Source of the DNA: Paramecium tetraurelia
Lineage: Eukaryota; Ciliophora; Oligohymenophorea; Peniculida; Parameciidae
Direction of reading: 5' to 3'
Assembly (NCBI RefSeq): GCF_000165425.1
Contig: NW_001799244.1
Coordinates: 436,118 to 500,117, forward strand
DNA: 64,000 bases
Part shown: in pieces, positions 46,748-62,600 of the stretch
Layout: the number at the start of each line of letters is the position of its first letter
Position numbering within the stretch: position 1 is the first letter of the stretch
The notes under the pieces: model-generated
Told to the model about the DNA's origin: nothing
Database searches by the model: none
Seen by the model: the letters and a program-made list of their open reading frames with translations, nothing else
Made by a program: the position numbers and the translations under genes

Positions 46748-47618
46748 TCATATATATAAATGATCACATACATATGTTGTTTTTACATTTTCAGCTTATT
46801 CCTTGCTCGTAACACCTGTAGTTACTAAAATAGTATCTATTCCACAATTCCATCCAAACTCAATATCTGTTTCAGGATTGTCGCCAATCATGACCACTTT
46901 TGATTTATCATCAATTTTATTTTGTTTCATTATAACTTCCAGAGCTGTTGGTGAAGGCTTGCCTACCAGGAGGGATTTCTATCCTGTTGCTCTTTCCAAA
47001 ATTGCTTATATGCATCCCCCTGCTGGCATCAATCGATTCTACACCTTAATATAGCTGTCAGGATTTGCTGCCACAAATTTACATCCCTTTTAGATGCATA
47101 AGCTTGCATAACAAAGCATATAATAATTAAATTATGGATTGTGGCCTGAAACAACACAATCAATATCTTCGTCAGGTTGTATACTATTAAATATGTCATA
47201 CGTAACGTATTGATTGTCTTTAAACTCCTCAGAATCTCTTGTTTTAATTCCCAAGGCTGATAATTCCTCGGTTATTCCAGTCACTCCTAAATTAAAGGCT
47301 TTTTTGTAATTATTCATTTTTAGGTACACTGCAGTTAAATATGAACTTGAATAGATATGCTCCAAGTCTGTTTTTATGTCTATGTTTGATAATATTTCAA
47401 AATAAGACTATCTGCTTTTGGTTGAATTATTTGTCAAGAAATAAACTGATTTCCCTTATTCAATTAAATGCTTAACTCCATTAACTCCGCTCTCGATGAA
47501 TTATCCGCCTGTCCACTTATATATAATATGATATTGATACAATAACACCGTCCATATCAAAAATAAAATGGTCATATTTGTTAATAATATCTGTCACAGA
47601 TTTAATTTTAATTGACAT
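46748..47618 (-). CDS. HAD-superfamily phosphatase, phosphoglycolate/4-nitrophenyl phosphatase-like
   Basis: Two exons (intron 47516-47540, 25 nt, inside motif I); 281 aa. Motif I is FDMDGVI followed across the intron by WTGG, giving the nucleophile and acid Asp pair DMD. Motif II is YFLTNNSTKSR. The type-IIA cap contains VVSGHNPQFNYYMLCYAS and FVAANPD. Motif III/IV are LVGKPSPTALE and VMIGDNPETDIEFGWNCGIDTILVTTG. These are the signatures of PGP/NagD-type phosphatases, which remove phosphate from 2-phosphoglycolate and related metabolic by-products in the cytosol. Length is close to the family (about 290-320). Confidence 0.9.
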
Positions 47619-47639
47619 TATATAAAATAAAATTAATAA

Positions 47640-48405
47640 TCAATATTAAGATTGTTGAGATTTTTCCATATGCTTAATATTTGCATTAAAATTTTTTATT
47701 GAATTACATATTCCCACCCTATTGCTATTATCATCGTTTACTATTGATCTATCTATTCCTTCACTTTATAATTTCACTTTCCTATTAGTATCTCTAAATA
47801 ATTAAGGAGCACAATTCTTATGAACACTTTACTATAACTATTAGTAATTAGGCTAAGTATGTTGACTTGACTAAATTTACTATGTTGATTCTTAATACTA
47901 TTTTAATTCTCTCTAGCATTGACTAAGATAATTCCATAATTTACATTAATTTTTATTCTAATTTTAATTTCTCTGTAATTTAATATTCTAATTATTGCTA
48001 AAATATTTCTTTATCTTTTTGCTATTCCTATTCTATTAATTATAGTAATTCTTTGTCGTTTTGTTCACACATATAAAACTCAAGATCTTCTTTTAATTAT
48101 GAAATTTCTTATTCGTATTTTTGTTTTTGCTCAATCATGAGTTTTTAGAATTGATTTTAAAGATTTTCCATTTCAATTTAATGCTAAGCCTTTAATTCCC
48201 TAATTTAAAGCATGCACTCTTTCTTAAGTTAGAGCACTTATTATTTGCATTAACAAGATTGCTATTTATTTTTAAATAAATTTTCTTTTTCATTATCAGA
48301 AATAAATGATGATTAATCTTCTGATTCTCTTGTTTAATCCAATTCTCTCCTATTCTACTTTTGAAACATTTTAATAGATTGCCAAATTTCTTCTTTTTTC
48401 AGCAT
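47640..48405 (-). CDS. Coiled-coil protein, 248 aa
   Basis: Two exons; a 19-nt intron at 47880-47898 is needed to join the frames and is at the lower size limit. The product begins MLKKEEIWQSIKMFQK, has a CxC pair (SCQCKQ) and then an extended Gln/Glu/Leu coiled coil (ECMLQIRELKAQHQIEMENL). It ends in a Ser/Asn-rich tail. No family recognised; likely cytoskeletal. The neighbouring decayed MORN locus lies immediately upstream on the same strand. Confidence 0.6.
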
Positions 48406-48439
48406 TGTCTGTTATTTTTAATTTAATTAATTATACAAA

Positions 48440-49765
48440 CAAAAATTTATTCATTAAACACTTTTTTATTATATTCTTCTTCTCCATTAGAATTGCTCTA
48501 TTATATCCCTAATACACACTGAGATAGTCCATAATTAAAAGAACATTATTATAATCCTAAGGATTACATATTTATCAATAAAAAGGGAGCTTAGAAGGTG
48601 TTTTTATTTCAAAATAGTCATTATTTGATGTTACTCTTACAATATACATATTAATTGAGATTTTTTGGATATGTGTTTTATTACGGCTAATAACAAAGCA
48701 TTTCTCCTGAATTGATGTATGAATCAAAAGGCCATATATTTAGGAAATAGAATTTTTAAGTATTATTCTCTTAGATCACCTACAATTTTTAAACCAAAAG
48801 AGTTTGTTATTTAAAAACCTTCCCAATAATATTTATTCATGAGTTCTACATAATTGACTTGTTTAACTAGAGTAACTCCTTCTTAGTACATGAAGACTAA
48901 TTTAATAATTATTTCGATTTTTCTCTAAACATTTTGCTAAATCTGAATGATACTATTAGATAGCTTTAATATCTTCTTATAAGCATGAGTTGAAACATTC
49001 AATATTATATAAAGAAACTTATTTTATATTGAGTAATCATAGCCACTTTTTAATATTAATTTAAGTCTCAATTAAAAATAATATGCTTGATTCCAAATAC
49101 CTTTTACTATTTATTCACTTATTATGCATTCATATGTCAATTATCCTTGCAACTGTCCATTTGCAAATTCTCCGAATACACATGGACCGTATATTTATTC
49201 CAATAGACCTTTCTATGAATTTTATCATTTCAAATGTGCCATTATAAATTTTCCAATATTATTTTTCTTATATCTTATCATTAGTTCTGTTTGTATAATA
49301 TTCAACTCCATTTCCACTCTTCTTCCCTTATTTCCGCTCCCCCACATCTAAAAGGAGTCTTTCTTTGCTTATGGCTCCATTACCAGGTATATTTCTTTGT
49401 AAATATTGTCCACAATACATTGTTCGATCCTCCAGATACGTAGTTATAATATTTTTAGCCAATTCAACATGATTACTCTTGAATTGCTTTATTCCACAAA
49501 TATTCAACCTTTGACCCTAGATCACTCTTGGGAAATGGAACTATTGCTTTGTAAATATCTTCTTGTTTTGTGGAGTCTTTTCCAGTAAAATTTCAGGAAT
49601 TTATATTGGGACTATTTCTGATTCAGCAACAGATTAATCATATTATTTGAATTTAATTAGGCTTCTCGGCTCATTGCTCTCTTTTTCCTCAATTATACTT
49701 GGCTTCTTTCTATTAGGTTATTTAGAATTTGAAGTATTGCTGTTAAATGAAACAATATTATCCAT
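48440..49765 (-). pseudogene. Decayed MORN-type protein gene with multiple frameshifts
   Basis: From an ATG at 49765 the frame is open for about 150 codons, with RLNICGIKQFKSN and a GNGAI element. Downstream, fragments that together look like a MORN region fall in different frames: KSGNGVEYYTN and WKIYNGTFE in one, NDKIHRKVYWNKY in a second, YGPCVFGEFANGQLQGQLTYE in a third. The 3' part continues with SIQEKCFVISRNKTH and YNNVLLIMDYLSVYQGYNR, again after a frame change and an in-frame TGA. No set of normal introns reconciles these. This is best read as a pseudogene whose complete copy lies elsewhere in the genome. No reconstruction is offered. Confidence 0.55.
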
Positions 49766-49776
49766 TTAATTATTTA

Positions 49777-50757
49777 ATGTTGAGATCTAAAGAGAGCAAA
49801 GAAGCTGAGATTTATGATTGTTTAAGTAGAGATGGTACGTCTAATCTTAAATACAAAAGACTCTATCATTATTAATGATATGGAAAATTTGGGTCCATGG
49901 CATAAATATGGAGGTAGCATACATTAAGAACTTTAAAGAATCTCCTCATTGTAATTATGCAAGTCAGTCTCTGAACATCACACTGACAAGATCATAAATT
50001 CCACCAGGCATATTGCACAATTGCAATCAGGTAGAAGGCTATCATAAGAGAATATAAAGCAAACGTAATTTCCATTAGATGACAAAATTATGAAATCAAC
50101 ATCAACCCACTATGAATAAAAAAGCAGAACACAACTAATGAAATAGCTCAGATCTCCTAAGCCCAAAGATAGTTCTCTAATCACTACAAAATAGGAAGAA
50201 ACCAAAACTATGAATATCAAAGCAGAGAAAACCAATGTGGGCTTCTTTGTTCAGTGTTATCCCAACAGAAATAAATTTGAGAGGTCCAAATTGTCAAATT
50301 TCTAAACCTCAAAGGAGTATTTCGAAGTAAGTTAATGTTTATTATTTAAGAGAAAATAGCATTGAAATTGATGTATGGTCTTAGCAGGGATTAAACTGTT
50401 GAGACAATCCAAACTGCAAATCCAAATCAATAATTTATTAAATAATAAGAATAGTAAGAAAGGAACTCTCAATCAAGAGTAGGTCCTTAAACAATAGGCA
50501 GAAATTATTTTTATAAAAAAGAACTCAAATTTCATAGCAACAATACATCTCAAATAAATCTAAACAAAACCATCAATAATTCCATCAATTCCATTTTAAA
50601 TCAGCCGTAAAACATTGCAAAATAGAGAATCCCATTTCATAAACTTATTAATAAAAAAACTGTTATTTCGTTTGCATCCCAAAATTAATTATTGGAAAAA
50701 TAGTATTAGCAATCTTAATAATAAAATAAAAAGATTTAAAGAATGGTTAGCAGTTGA
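49777..50757 (+). CDS. Low-complexity basic protein, 309 aa
   Basis: Three exons (introns 49835-49859, and 50327-50352 if the later AG is used). The product is rich in Lys, Ser, Asn, Gln and Thr with predicted disorder (MKSTSTHYEQKSRTQ, RSPKPKDSSLITTKQE, QQEQQERNSQSRVG). The only more ordered stretch is VGFFVQCYPNRNKFERSK. No domain or family recognised. Its ATG is 11 bp from the ATG of the decayed MORN locus on the opposite strand. Confidence 0.55.
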
Positions 50758-50815
50758 TCTATAATTGTATTAATATTTTTTGATAGATTCCAATTTATTA
50801 TTATATATTTATATA

Positions 50816-51708
50816 TCAAAATGATCTGAAATTCTTATCTATTTTTATGCATGCATCTTCTAACAATTTTAGTAATGCTTCAGTTGTTGCTTCTCTTTCC
50901 CTTCTTTCAAAATTAATATCTTATTGTAATTTGCCATGCACATCTTCAATCATTCTGAATATTTTTCCTTGAGTCTCCTCTCTTACTTTCTTTTCAACAA
51001 GCAATTAATCTGAGAATTTATTAATTTCGCTATCAATTTATTCAGATAATGATTCAGCTGATTCCTCCCTATATTTATATGGATTCTAAAGTACCTTGAT
51101 CTTCTTTCTTAATCTAATTAATTTTTAACAACCTAGATTTGTTAAAGAACCTCTCCAATTTTAGCCTAGCTTCTGTCTTCATATTAATGAGTGTTTCTGG
51201 TGATAGTTAAAGTGATCTAGGCAAAACGCTCGTCGATTTGCTTCTATAACTTTGTCTCGCCTTATCCTCTAATATTTCTTTCTTATTCGAAGGAGAGTGC
51301 AATGTTATCTGATAATGTTCTAAAATCTTTCTCCTTTTTGTCGTCAAATGCCTAGAGAATATGGTTTCAATCATATACTTCTCTATCCGATTTTTAATTG
51401 TGTGCTTAATCTTATAATTTCAAGACTGAATCCTTAATGACTTTGAATTTTTATTCATCTTTTGGTTTTTCAGATGCAAGTACGTCTTCAATTATTTTGA
51501 TTCGTTCTTCCAATACTTCTCTTTTTTCTAGCTTATCTTTGTCAATTCCATTTTGAATGTGATTCCATTTATCTGAGAGCAATTTAATTCTCTGTCTAGA
51601 TGGGGAATCAAGATCTTAACTCAAATAGTTGATGGTGGATCTCTAAGGACTTGATAATTGAGATTTAGTAAGTTTGGAAGTCGTTAATTTTGATGTTGAA
51701 AGTAGCAT
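50816..51708 (-). CDS. SF-assemblin/beta-giardin family protein
   Basis: Three exons (introns 51352-51378 and 51069-51094); 279 aa. A short Ser/Thr/Pro-rich head (MLLSTSKLTTSKLTKSQLSSP) is followed by a continuous helical rod of about 240 residues with Arg/Glu/Lys heptads (EVLEERIKIIEDVLASEK, QIDERFAQITLTI, FERREREATTEALLKLLEDA). Head-rod layout, length and the ERxxREATTEALxxLLE wording match SF-assemblins, which polymerise into the striated rootlets (kinetodesmal fibres) of basal bodies. An 18-nt GT..AG segment in the rod is a multiple of three and reads through as coding; I left it in. Confidence 0.8.
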
Positions 51709-51790
51709 ATGATATTTTTAATTAATTTTATTTACGATTTATCAATTGTAACTTTACCCCTATAAAATGTTAATAATATATAATAATTAA

Positions 51791-53478
51791 ATGAATCAAA
51801 GTTAAACGATTTCAACTCTAAACACCTCCATTCAAAAAGCCAAATCTGATTTCCAACAAATCACAACTTAAAACAGGTATACATTACTCTTGAACTAGAT
51901 CTCTCATCTCACAAATGAAAATTGATAATTCCGAATATACAGATTAATTGATCAATCAAAAATAAAAAAATACAGTCGTAGATACTTAACTAGCTTTGAG
52001 TGTGATTAAGGCTTAAGAGGAGTGTGCTTTGATCGCTTAAAAAATTGAGATAGAAACCAAGAAGAAGGTATAAAATCACTTATTGTTTTTAGTAAGACTT
52101 GGAAAATCTAGTGAACGCAATGAAAACAAGTGCAAAGGACATCTCAAAAATAGAAAATACAAATTCTGGCAGTGAGTTAACTTAGGTGTAGAAAGTAAAA
52201 CAGACATTTATAGTGATAGGCAGTTCGAGATGCAGAATTGAAACTGTAATAGATTCACATTAAACACAATGAGTAATTAGCAGAAGTAGAAGCAGAAAAA
52301 GAATAATTGAATCTCAGCAGAAGGGAAAGAGTCATTTATTCAACTGTGTTTAAAGGAATTGAAAAAGATGCTATTTTTAAATAAAGAGAATATTAAAATT
52401 GTATAAGATAAAACGAATTACTCAAAGAGGAGGTAACACACAATCATATTAAATTTAGTAAAAATTTCTACAGGATTAATTGAAATTAATTAAGGAATTA
52501 GCTGATAAGGAGCAAAACAAATTCCAACAAGAATATGAGGCCTTATTCAAACCTTAAAAAGATGAGCAATAGGAACAATAAAGCATGGCTTCAGATCAAA
52601 AATCTTAAGTTTAAGGCCCTTATCTAACAGAATAAGGGGATTAATCAAAACCAATACTAAAAGAAAGAAGTGAATCATAATAGGAATAGAAAGATGTTGC
52701 TTAGTAAGTACTTGAATATGAGGCTTAATTTAATAAACTGTATTTGGAAACAGGGTTCAACAATGTTGAAGCCATACTGAAATAATATTATAATTAAGAA
52801 ATTTGGATTGATGAAATCTATAAGGAAATCAATGAGATTAATTAAGAAGTATTAATATTATTATCCTTAAGATTGAACAAACTGAATAAAAGAATGAGAA
52901 AATTTAGTAATATTTATAAAGGTTTAAATAAATGGCAAAGGCTCCAATCAAAGAATAAGTAAATTCAGAAGATTCTAAGATTGAAAGAATTTCAAGAGGC
53001 ATAGACTAAAATAAAAAACAAATAGCTTAAATTTAGTAACAGTATATGAGGATTCAAGAATAAATAGGAGTCGAAATCATAAATAGTGATGATGATGAGA
53101 CTACCCTTTTGCCAAAAATAGAACAATTAGAAAAGATAATAGACAATATTTTATTAGTTTCAAATCAATATGTTCCAAAATAGGATCAAAAGAAACAAAA
53201 GAAAGGAACAGTTAAGTTTGAAGATGATAGGAGTGAAGTATCAGGAACTAAATAACAAACAGAATTAAAATCTTTAACTGATCACTAATTAGAATTAGAC
53301 ATTATTTTGACAGAGGGTAAATATCATTTAAAATTTTATAGTTGAGAAGAAAAAGACTTTGGCTGAATCAAGGCATACAAAGGAAGAATTATCAAAAGAA
53401 AGTGCTGATTAAATGGTATTTTCATTAAATAAAAAATCAAATTCCAAAAGATCAAAACATCAACAATCCCAATATTGA
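51791..53478 (+). CDS. Outer-dynein-arm docking-complex-like coiled-coil protein (CCDC63/CCDC114/ODA1 type)
   Basis: Seven exons (introns 51877-51898, 52068-52092, 52195-52219, 52433-52458, 52849-52871, 53317-53341); 513 aa. Nearly all coiled coil. The order resembles ODA1/CCDC63: an N-terminal coil with HIKHNEQLAEVEAEKEQLN, RRERVIYSTVFKGIEKD, then the hallmark ETGFNNVEAILKQYYNQE (family: ATGxxDxxEVIxxFxxQE), and a downstream helix GIDQNKKQIAQIQQQYMRIQ. The end is a basic Ser-rich tail. Docking-complex proteins hold outer dynein arms on ciliary doublets at 24-nm spacing. Family identity is inferred from the hallmark motif and length. Confidence 0.65.
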
Positions 53479-53572
53479 AAATATTAATTTGCATATATAG
53501 ATTTCTAAATCATTATTTCTCCCACTTAACAACAATTTAATCAATGTCTTAAATTTTTCATTTTGAACTGTC

Positions 53573-53689
53573 TCAATTATTTAACTTAATTATGTCTTTT
53601 ACCAGAGGTGTATTATGATACTTTGGTTCTTATGGATAGCAAACTTTTTGGGTGTGATTTTTCTTCCTAATTTATGAATTGTTATTCAT
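53573..53689 (-). CDS. Possible micro-protein, 38 aa
   Basis: ATG 53689 to TGA 53573-53575. Lys/Asn-rich with CYPQEPKYHNTPLV, which is less A/T-biased than the surroundings. No partner exon or family seen. Could be the last exon of nothing, or chance. Confidence 0.2.
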
Positions 53690-53739
53690 TATAATTAATA
53701 TTTATTTTATATACGTTTTTATTTTCAATATAGAGAATA

Positions 53740-55293
53740 ATGAATGCATCGCATACAGAGTTTATAGAAAGCTATATTGATTAAAGCAATAATTATAGCA
53801 AAACGAAACAAATTGATAAAGCAGTATAAAATAATGGAATACATATGAAATAATAATCCATCCTAAGATATCTAGTTTTATTTTTGTCCATCTGGATAAT
53901 TATTCCTTCATTTTATTGCTTCGACTAACCAGTGGCAATATATAAAACTCTTTAATAATTGTTTTAAGAAGATTCAACGATAAATTTCGACTTGTATTTT
54001 GCATCTCTTTACATAATCTATGCCTTTGGGAATGCATTTTTGCCTCTTTTCACAGGAGGAATGAGAGATTGTCATGGAGACAGAATAATTATGACTTATA
54101 TAGTAGGTGTAAATATTAATAATTATTATAGTTATTATGATAGTAGGATAACTGACTTTCACAGTAGGAGTTTATTTTAAATCGTTTTTATTGATGATCT
54201 TAGGTAGATTACTTTTAGGTTGGGGTATTGAGTCATTGTTACCATTATGGGCATCTTTTTTGGCCCCCTTTTTTAAGAATAGCATTGTAACATTGAATTA
54301 TGTATATAGTCAATAGTTTTGAGTATTTTACAACTATTTTCATAAATCGGTTTAGTGCTATCTATATATCTAACTCCAATTATTTAAAAAAAATACAATT
54401 TGATGGCATCCTTAATAAGCGGAATAGCATTCATATTATTTGGCTATATTTTATTATGTCTTGGCTTTTTAATAGATAAGAAGTTGGAAAACGAAAATTA
54501 CTTGTCCTCCTATAGACAGCTTCAACCGAGCAGTGACATTATATTAGCAGAAGATACAAAAATTATTTATAAACTCTATTTCTTTAAATTTAAAGATTTT
54601 AAGATTTTCCCATAAATGTTTTGGCTACTTTTAGCTTTTAATTCAGTTTTTTATTGCTCAATAGTCACGCTTGTGAATGTATCTATGTATGTTATGGCGT
54701 CGGTTTTATTTGACATTAATAATCAAATTGAAGAACTAGATATTGCATTATTTTGGATGTTAGGTTGTTTATCACTATTTATTATCGGTCCTTTGGTCTA
54801 ATATTTTACCTATAGAAGGTATTTGATAATAGTTTCTGTTATAATTATCATTATTGGACATATATAATACTTAACCTCACCTCATATAGGTCTAATTATT
54901 TTAGCAGTTGGCTATTGTTTATCTTTTGTTTGTACTTGGAGTGCAATTATCTACATTATTAAGATGAAATCATTTGGCAAAGCATTTGGCCTTACAGTAG
55001 GATTTCAAAATTTGATTTTTGTGTTTATGCCTTTCTTGCTGGATATTGTAAATAGAAATATCATGGGAACTTTTAAAGTTTTAATATCATTTTCTTTATT
55101 TGCTTTAATTATAGCAATTCAGATTCTAGTTGAAGATATAAGATGTTTCAAGTAATATTAATTTTTATTTCATAGCATTTTAGATAATAAATTGGCTCCT
55201 ATGCAATTTGCAAAATTTAATAATGCAAGTAATGAAGAAAATAATAATAATGATACTGATTTATTTGCAGAATACTTAGAAAAGCCACAATGA
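53740..55293 (+). CDS. Major facilitator transporter, MFSD1-like
   Basis: Four exons (introns 54107-54131, 54287-54309, 55152-55175); 493 aa. About twelve hydrophobic helices are visible. The first is followed by YCFDQPVAIYKTLQ, close to the YDNPxAL element after TM1 of MFSD1, a lysosomal dipeptide uniporter. FTGGMRDCHGDR takes the place of the MFS loop 2-3 motif (GGxxxDRxG). Other helices: YFKSFLLMILGRLLLGWGIESLL (shown within 20-residue limits as LLMILGRLLLGWGIESLL), LFSQIGLVLSIYLTP, MASLISGIAFILFGYILLCL and LIIVSVIIIIIGHI. The C terminus is acidic and Asn-rich (NASNEENNNNDTD). Substrate is unknown; the family placement is moderate. Confidence 0.75.
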
Positions 55294-55423
55294 GAAATAC
55301 AATTTATAATTATTAAAAAGTATTAAAATAGACTGAATTTTCTTAGTTTGTAATCGATGTTTTTTCAAAGAAAAAATAGTTAATTTATATTAAATCAAAT
55401 ATTATAATATTTATATAGTAGTC

Positions 55424-58205
55424 TCAAATATTTACTTCCTTTAGGGGTCTTACAATAATTTGACTGGATTAGCTGAGTTAACTTGATTTAGTATTTGTAA
55501 TATTTTCCTTATATAAGGATGATTTGCGAACCTCAAAACTTGTTGATTCCTAAATTATTTAATAATAGAATTACCTTAACTACAGTTGCGTTTCCTCTTT
55601 ATTTAAATGCGTCAAATTCTGCTTAAACCATCATTAAATCCTCTTATGTCTTATGATAATCCTTATTTAAGACTATGAATTTTTTCTTCCAAGTTTCAAC
55701 TTCATTTTAATAATAGGTGATTTTTTCTTCAAATTAAACTACTTCATTTGATTGGATTGACTCATATTCTTTAATTCTTTATTCAAATTCATTAATTTAT
55801 TGTTATTTCTTTGCTAGTTCTTCAATAAGTTTATCTAATTTAAATTTAAGTTCTGACTCTGTATCTATTCTAATCTCTAGTTCCTATTTTAGAGCTTTGT
55901 TTTCAACTAATAAGTGATCAACCTTAAATTAATTTTCAGCATTCTCTGACTGAAGATCTGTCAATTATTTTGTTAAGAATGAATTTTTCTTTGATAACTC
56001 TTCCTCTAATTATTATTAATATTTTAAATCACCAGTCATGCCATCAATTTATTTTGACAAAGTTTCGATCACATGATTTTGTTCTTCAATAAAAGACTTA
56101 AAAGAAAGATTTTCGCTTTCAAATCTAAATAATTTCTCTCTTTGTTATGTCAATGCTTCATTCATTTAAAATTCTATTTTCTTTTATTGTTCTTCAGCTT
56201 AAAGTTCACTTTCTTCAAGCTATTATTTCAATAATTTGATTTCTCTCTAATATTCATCTAACACAGTAGTTTGTTCTTAGATTAAATCATTCTTTTAGTT
56301 GATTTAGAATAACATTCTTTAAATCTCTGAAGATAATAAGGATAACTTTTCTTCGTATTCGTATATCTTTTTCTCTAAATCCTTAATTGCTTGCTAGGTA
56401 GTCTATTTGTATTAATTGAACTTATCTTGTAAATCTTTAAGCTCATTCAACTTTTCTTCATAATCCTTTTATAATCTGGATCTTATCGTCTATAGTTAAA
56501 TATTGTTTTAATCAAGTTATTCAATTTGGATTCTTAAATTTGAGTATTCCTCACCAGATTTATATCTTAATGAATTCAATTCATTTTATTACTAAGTTAT
56601 TTATTGTTATAATGAACTTATGACAAGATTCAATTCAGTAATTGTTGATTCTAATGAGTTCTTTTTTTATTATAACTAATTAGAAGTAATTAATGCATCT
56701 TCTATTTCTAATTTTAATTTATGATTCTCATCTTAAAGCTTCATTTTGTATGTATTATATTCACTATATAATTAAGTATATTGGTTTTTCAAACTTGAGA
56801 TATCATTTATTTTTTCATCTACTGTGTTCTGCAAGATTGAATTGACATTATTTAATTAATTTAACTCATTTTACAGATCCTCATTATTGATTCTAAGCTA
56901 ATAGTTTTCTTCCTAAAACTTTTTAGTAATCACAGTTAATTCCAATTAATATTAAGACTTATTTTACTCCAACTCATCATTTTTGGATTAGAGTTCGAAG
57001 TTGAAATCTTACTAAATAGAACTTAGCTATTAATTGAGATCCAACTTTAACTTTTCAATTGTTTTATTTAAATCTGTTTATTATTATTTTAATTTTGTAA
57101 TTTGATCTTACAATTTTGCATTTTCTTACTTGGACGTTTCTAATTCACCTTATAAAATATTTCGATATTTTTAAAGATCATCAGATTCTGCTTAATGATA
57201 ATCAATTTACTGATTGGCAGAATCCAATCTAAGCATGAGGTTGTCGATTTCCTTATATTATGCTTAAATTGTTGTTTATTGTTCTTGCAATCTCATTTCT
57301 AACAATTAAATGTTACTTCTCAACTATTATAATTGTTGCTCCTTTTATTCCAAAATAAAAGTATATTATTCAATTGCTTGTTTATCTTGATTCAAAAGGA
57401 ATATATTTCTTTCCTACTATTATATGGTTTCCAATTATCTATCCAACTCTGATCTGATAAGAACTACTTGATTACATGCTTCTTAATATTGTTTTCTCAA
57501 TTTAGATGAATTATTTTCTAAATTTTCAACGATATTTTCCTTATTAATTAATTCAGAATCTAATTCATTTATTTTTTGGGTCAACTATTCTACAAAAGTG
57601 TTCTTCTCCAAAATGATCATATTTAACCTTTCCATTTCTGTAGTTAGTAAAGTAATTTAATTTTCATAATTCTCATTATTTGATTATTTTTTTAATTACT
57701 AAGTCAAGTATTTTACTTAATCATCTGAATGTTAGAATTGGGTCTTGTATTATGTAATTTCTTAAGTAAGGTATTCAATCTCAGATTTGTGATTAATTTA
57801 CGATTCTTCATACAATCTCTTAATGTTATCTATCTCACAAGAATATGTATTAGTGTGTTGTCGTTGGCAGATAGATGTGGACTCTATTTCCTATTGAAGT
57901 TCAAAAATTCTTTAATGTAATTACTGGTTCTCTTAAGTCAATTATTCAATATGCTATTCATGTCCTTAGCATCTTTTATCTGTGCATAGTCTTACTGTTC
58001 TTGTCTCAATGACTGGTCTAAATGTAGTTGTTGTTGTTATTGTAGTCTTTGGTCTTGTGGAGTAGGTTGTTATTTTTGTTACTCTGCTATTCACTGATGA
58101 ATCAGCTCTTTGATCTCTTATATTTGAGTGAGGGGAACTTACTAATCTAGTTGTTGTGATTGTTGATGTAGGGATAAATTTCGATGTGGGAGATTGTGCT
58201 CTCAT
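55424..58205 (-). CDS. Long coiled-coil protein, 918 aa
   Basis: Two exons (intron 55550-55574). The head of about 80 residues is Thr/Ser/Arg-rich and basic (PTSTITTTRLVSSPHS, RPKTTITTTTTFRPVIETRT). The remaining 800 residues are one coiled coil dominated by Leu, Gln, Asn, Glu and Lys heptads, with few prolines and a small Cys/His patch (CQRQHTNTYSCEI). The tail is Ser-rich (NTKSSQLSQSSQIIVRP). No membrane segment. The layout (basic Ser/Thr head, giant rod) resembles intermediate-filament-like or basal-body scaffold proteins such as those of the infraciliary lattice or epiplasm, but no specific family can be named. Confidence 0.75.
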
Positions 58206-58566
58206 TTTTCTTGATGTCGTTAAAATTAAATAAATATATAACAGTTAATGATAATTAAACCACTGAAATAATGAAAAATTTGAGTAATTTTAATATGGTT
58301 AATTTTAATGATATAATTTATTGTTGCATTTCGTGGTTTATTGCTTATTCGTTAAGAAATATAGAGAATTGTAGACTGATTGTTTAAAGTAAAAATTTGA
58401 TTCAAAATAACCAGCCACAAATGATTAACATAATAGTAAGGATAAAGAATCAATAAAATAAGTTTTACAATGGTAATTTACTCACCATATATACAAAAAT
58501 AGTTTAATATCTATTTTTTCAACTAATTCAATTGAAAATAATTAATAAAATTAAGAAAAAAATTTT
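58206..58566. other. A+T-rich spacer between divergent genes
   Basis: About 360 bp separating the starts of the long coiled-coil gene (minus) and the short ORF at 58567 (plus). Only A/T-rich sequence; presumably holds divergent promoters. No ORF supported. Confidence 0.45.
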
Positions 58567-58788
58567 ATGGCTCCAAAATTCTTTGTTATGCTACCATATT
58601 AGGAAATTCAAATCTATGATATGGGCTACATCTTAATCATTTCTATGCTCACTTTCTTGAGTCCTTGTTATTTAATATATCTCAAATTCTCTTCTGAAGA
58701 GATAAAAATTATGTTAAGGAAGCTCATAAAATTTATAATTCAACAAAAATTCTTTTAAATACTTTTTTCATTAATGTTTCTCCCCTGA
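58567..58788 (+). CDS. Short hydrophobic ORF, 73 aa, possible membrane peptide
   Basis: ATG 58567, TGA 58786-58788, no intron. One transmembrane-like helix (GYILIISMLTFLSPCYLIYL) followed by a Lys-rich amphipathic segment (EEIKIMLRKLIKF). Could be a genuine small membrane protein, a remnant of a larger gene, or chance. It precedes the P-type ATPase gene on the same strand by 77 bp. Confidence 0.3.
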
Positions 58789-58865
58789 AATGAGAATTTC
58801 AAAGTTCTAAAAATAGTACTTTAATTTATTAAAAGATTACAAAGTCATATACTTCAAATCTAAAG

Positions 58866-62547
<3,682 letters not shown>

Positions 62548-62600
62548 CTTATTGAATAATCGATATATATTGTATTTATTAATTTGCATATAAAATCAAT

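Noticed and set aside
51125-51185. Possible 18-nt intron in the SF-assemblin rod
   Set aside because: Length is a multiple of three, there is no TGA in it, and the translated residues continue the heptads, so it was kept as exon.
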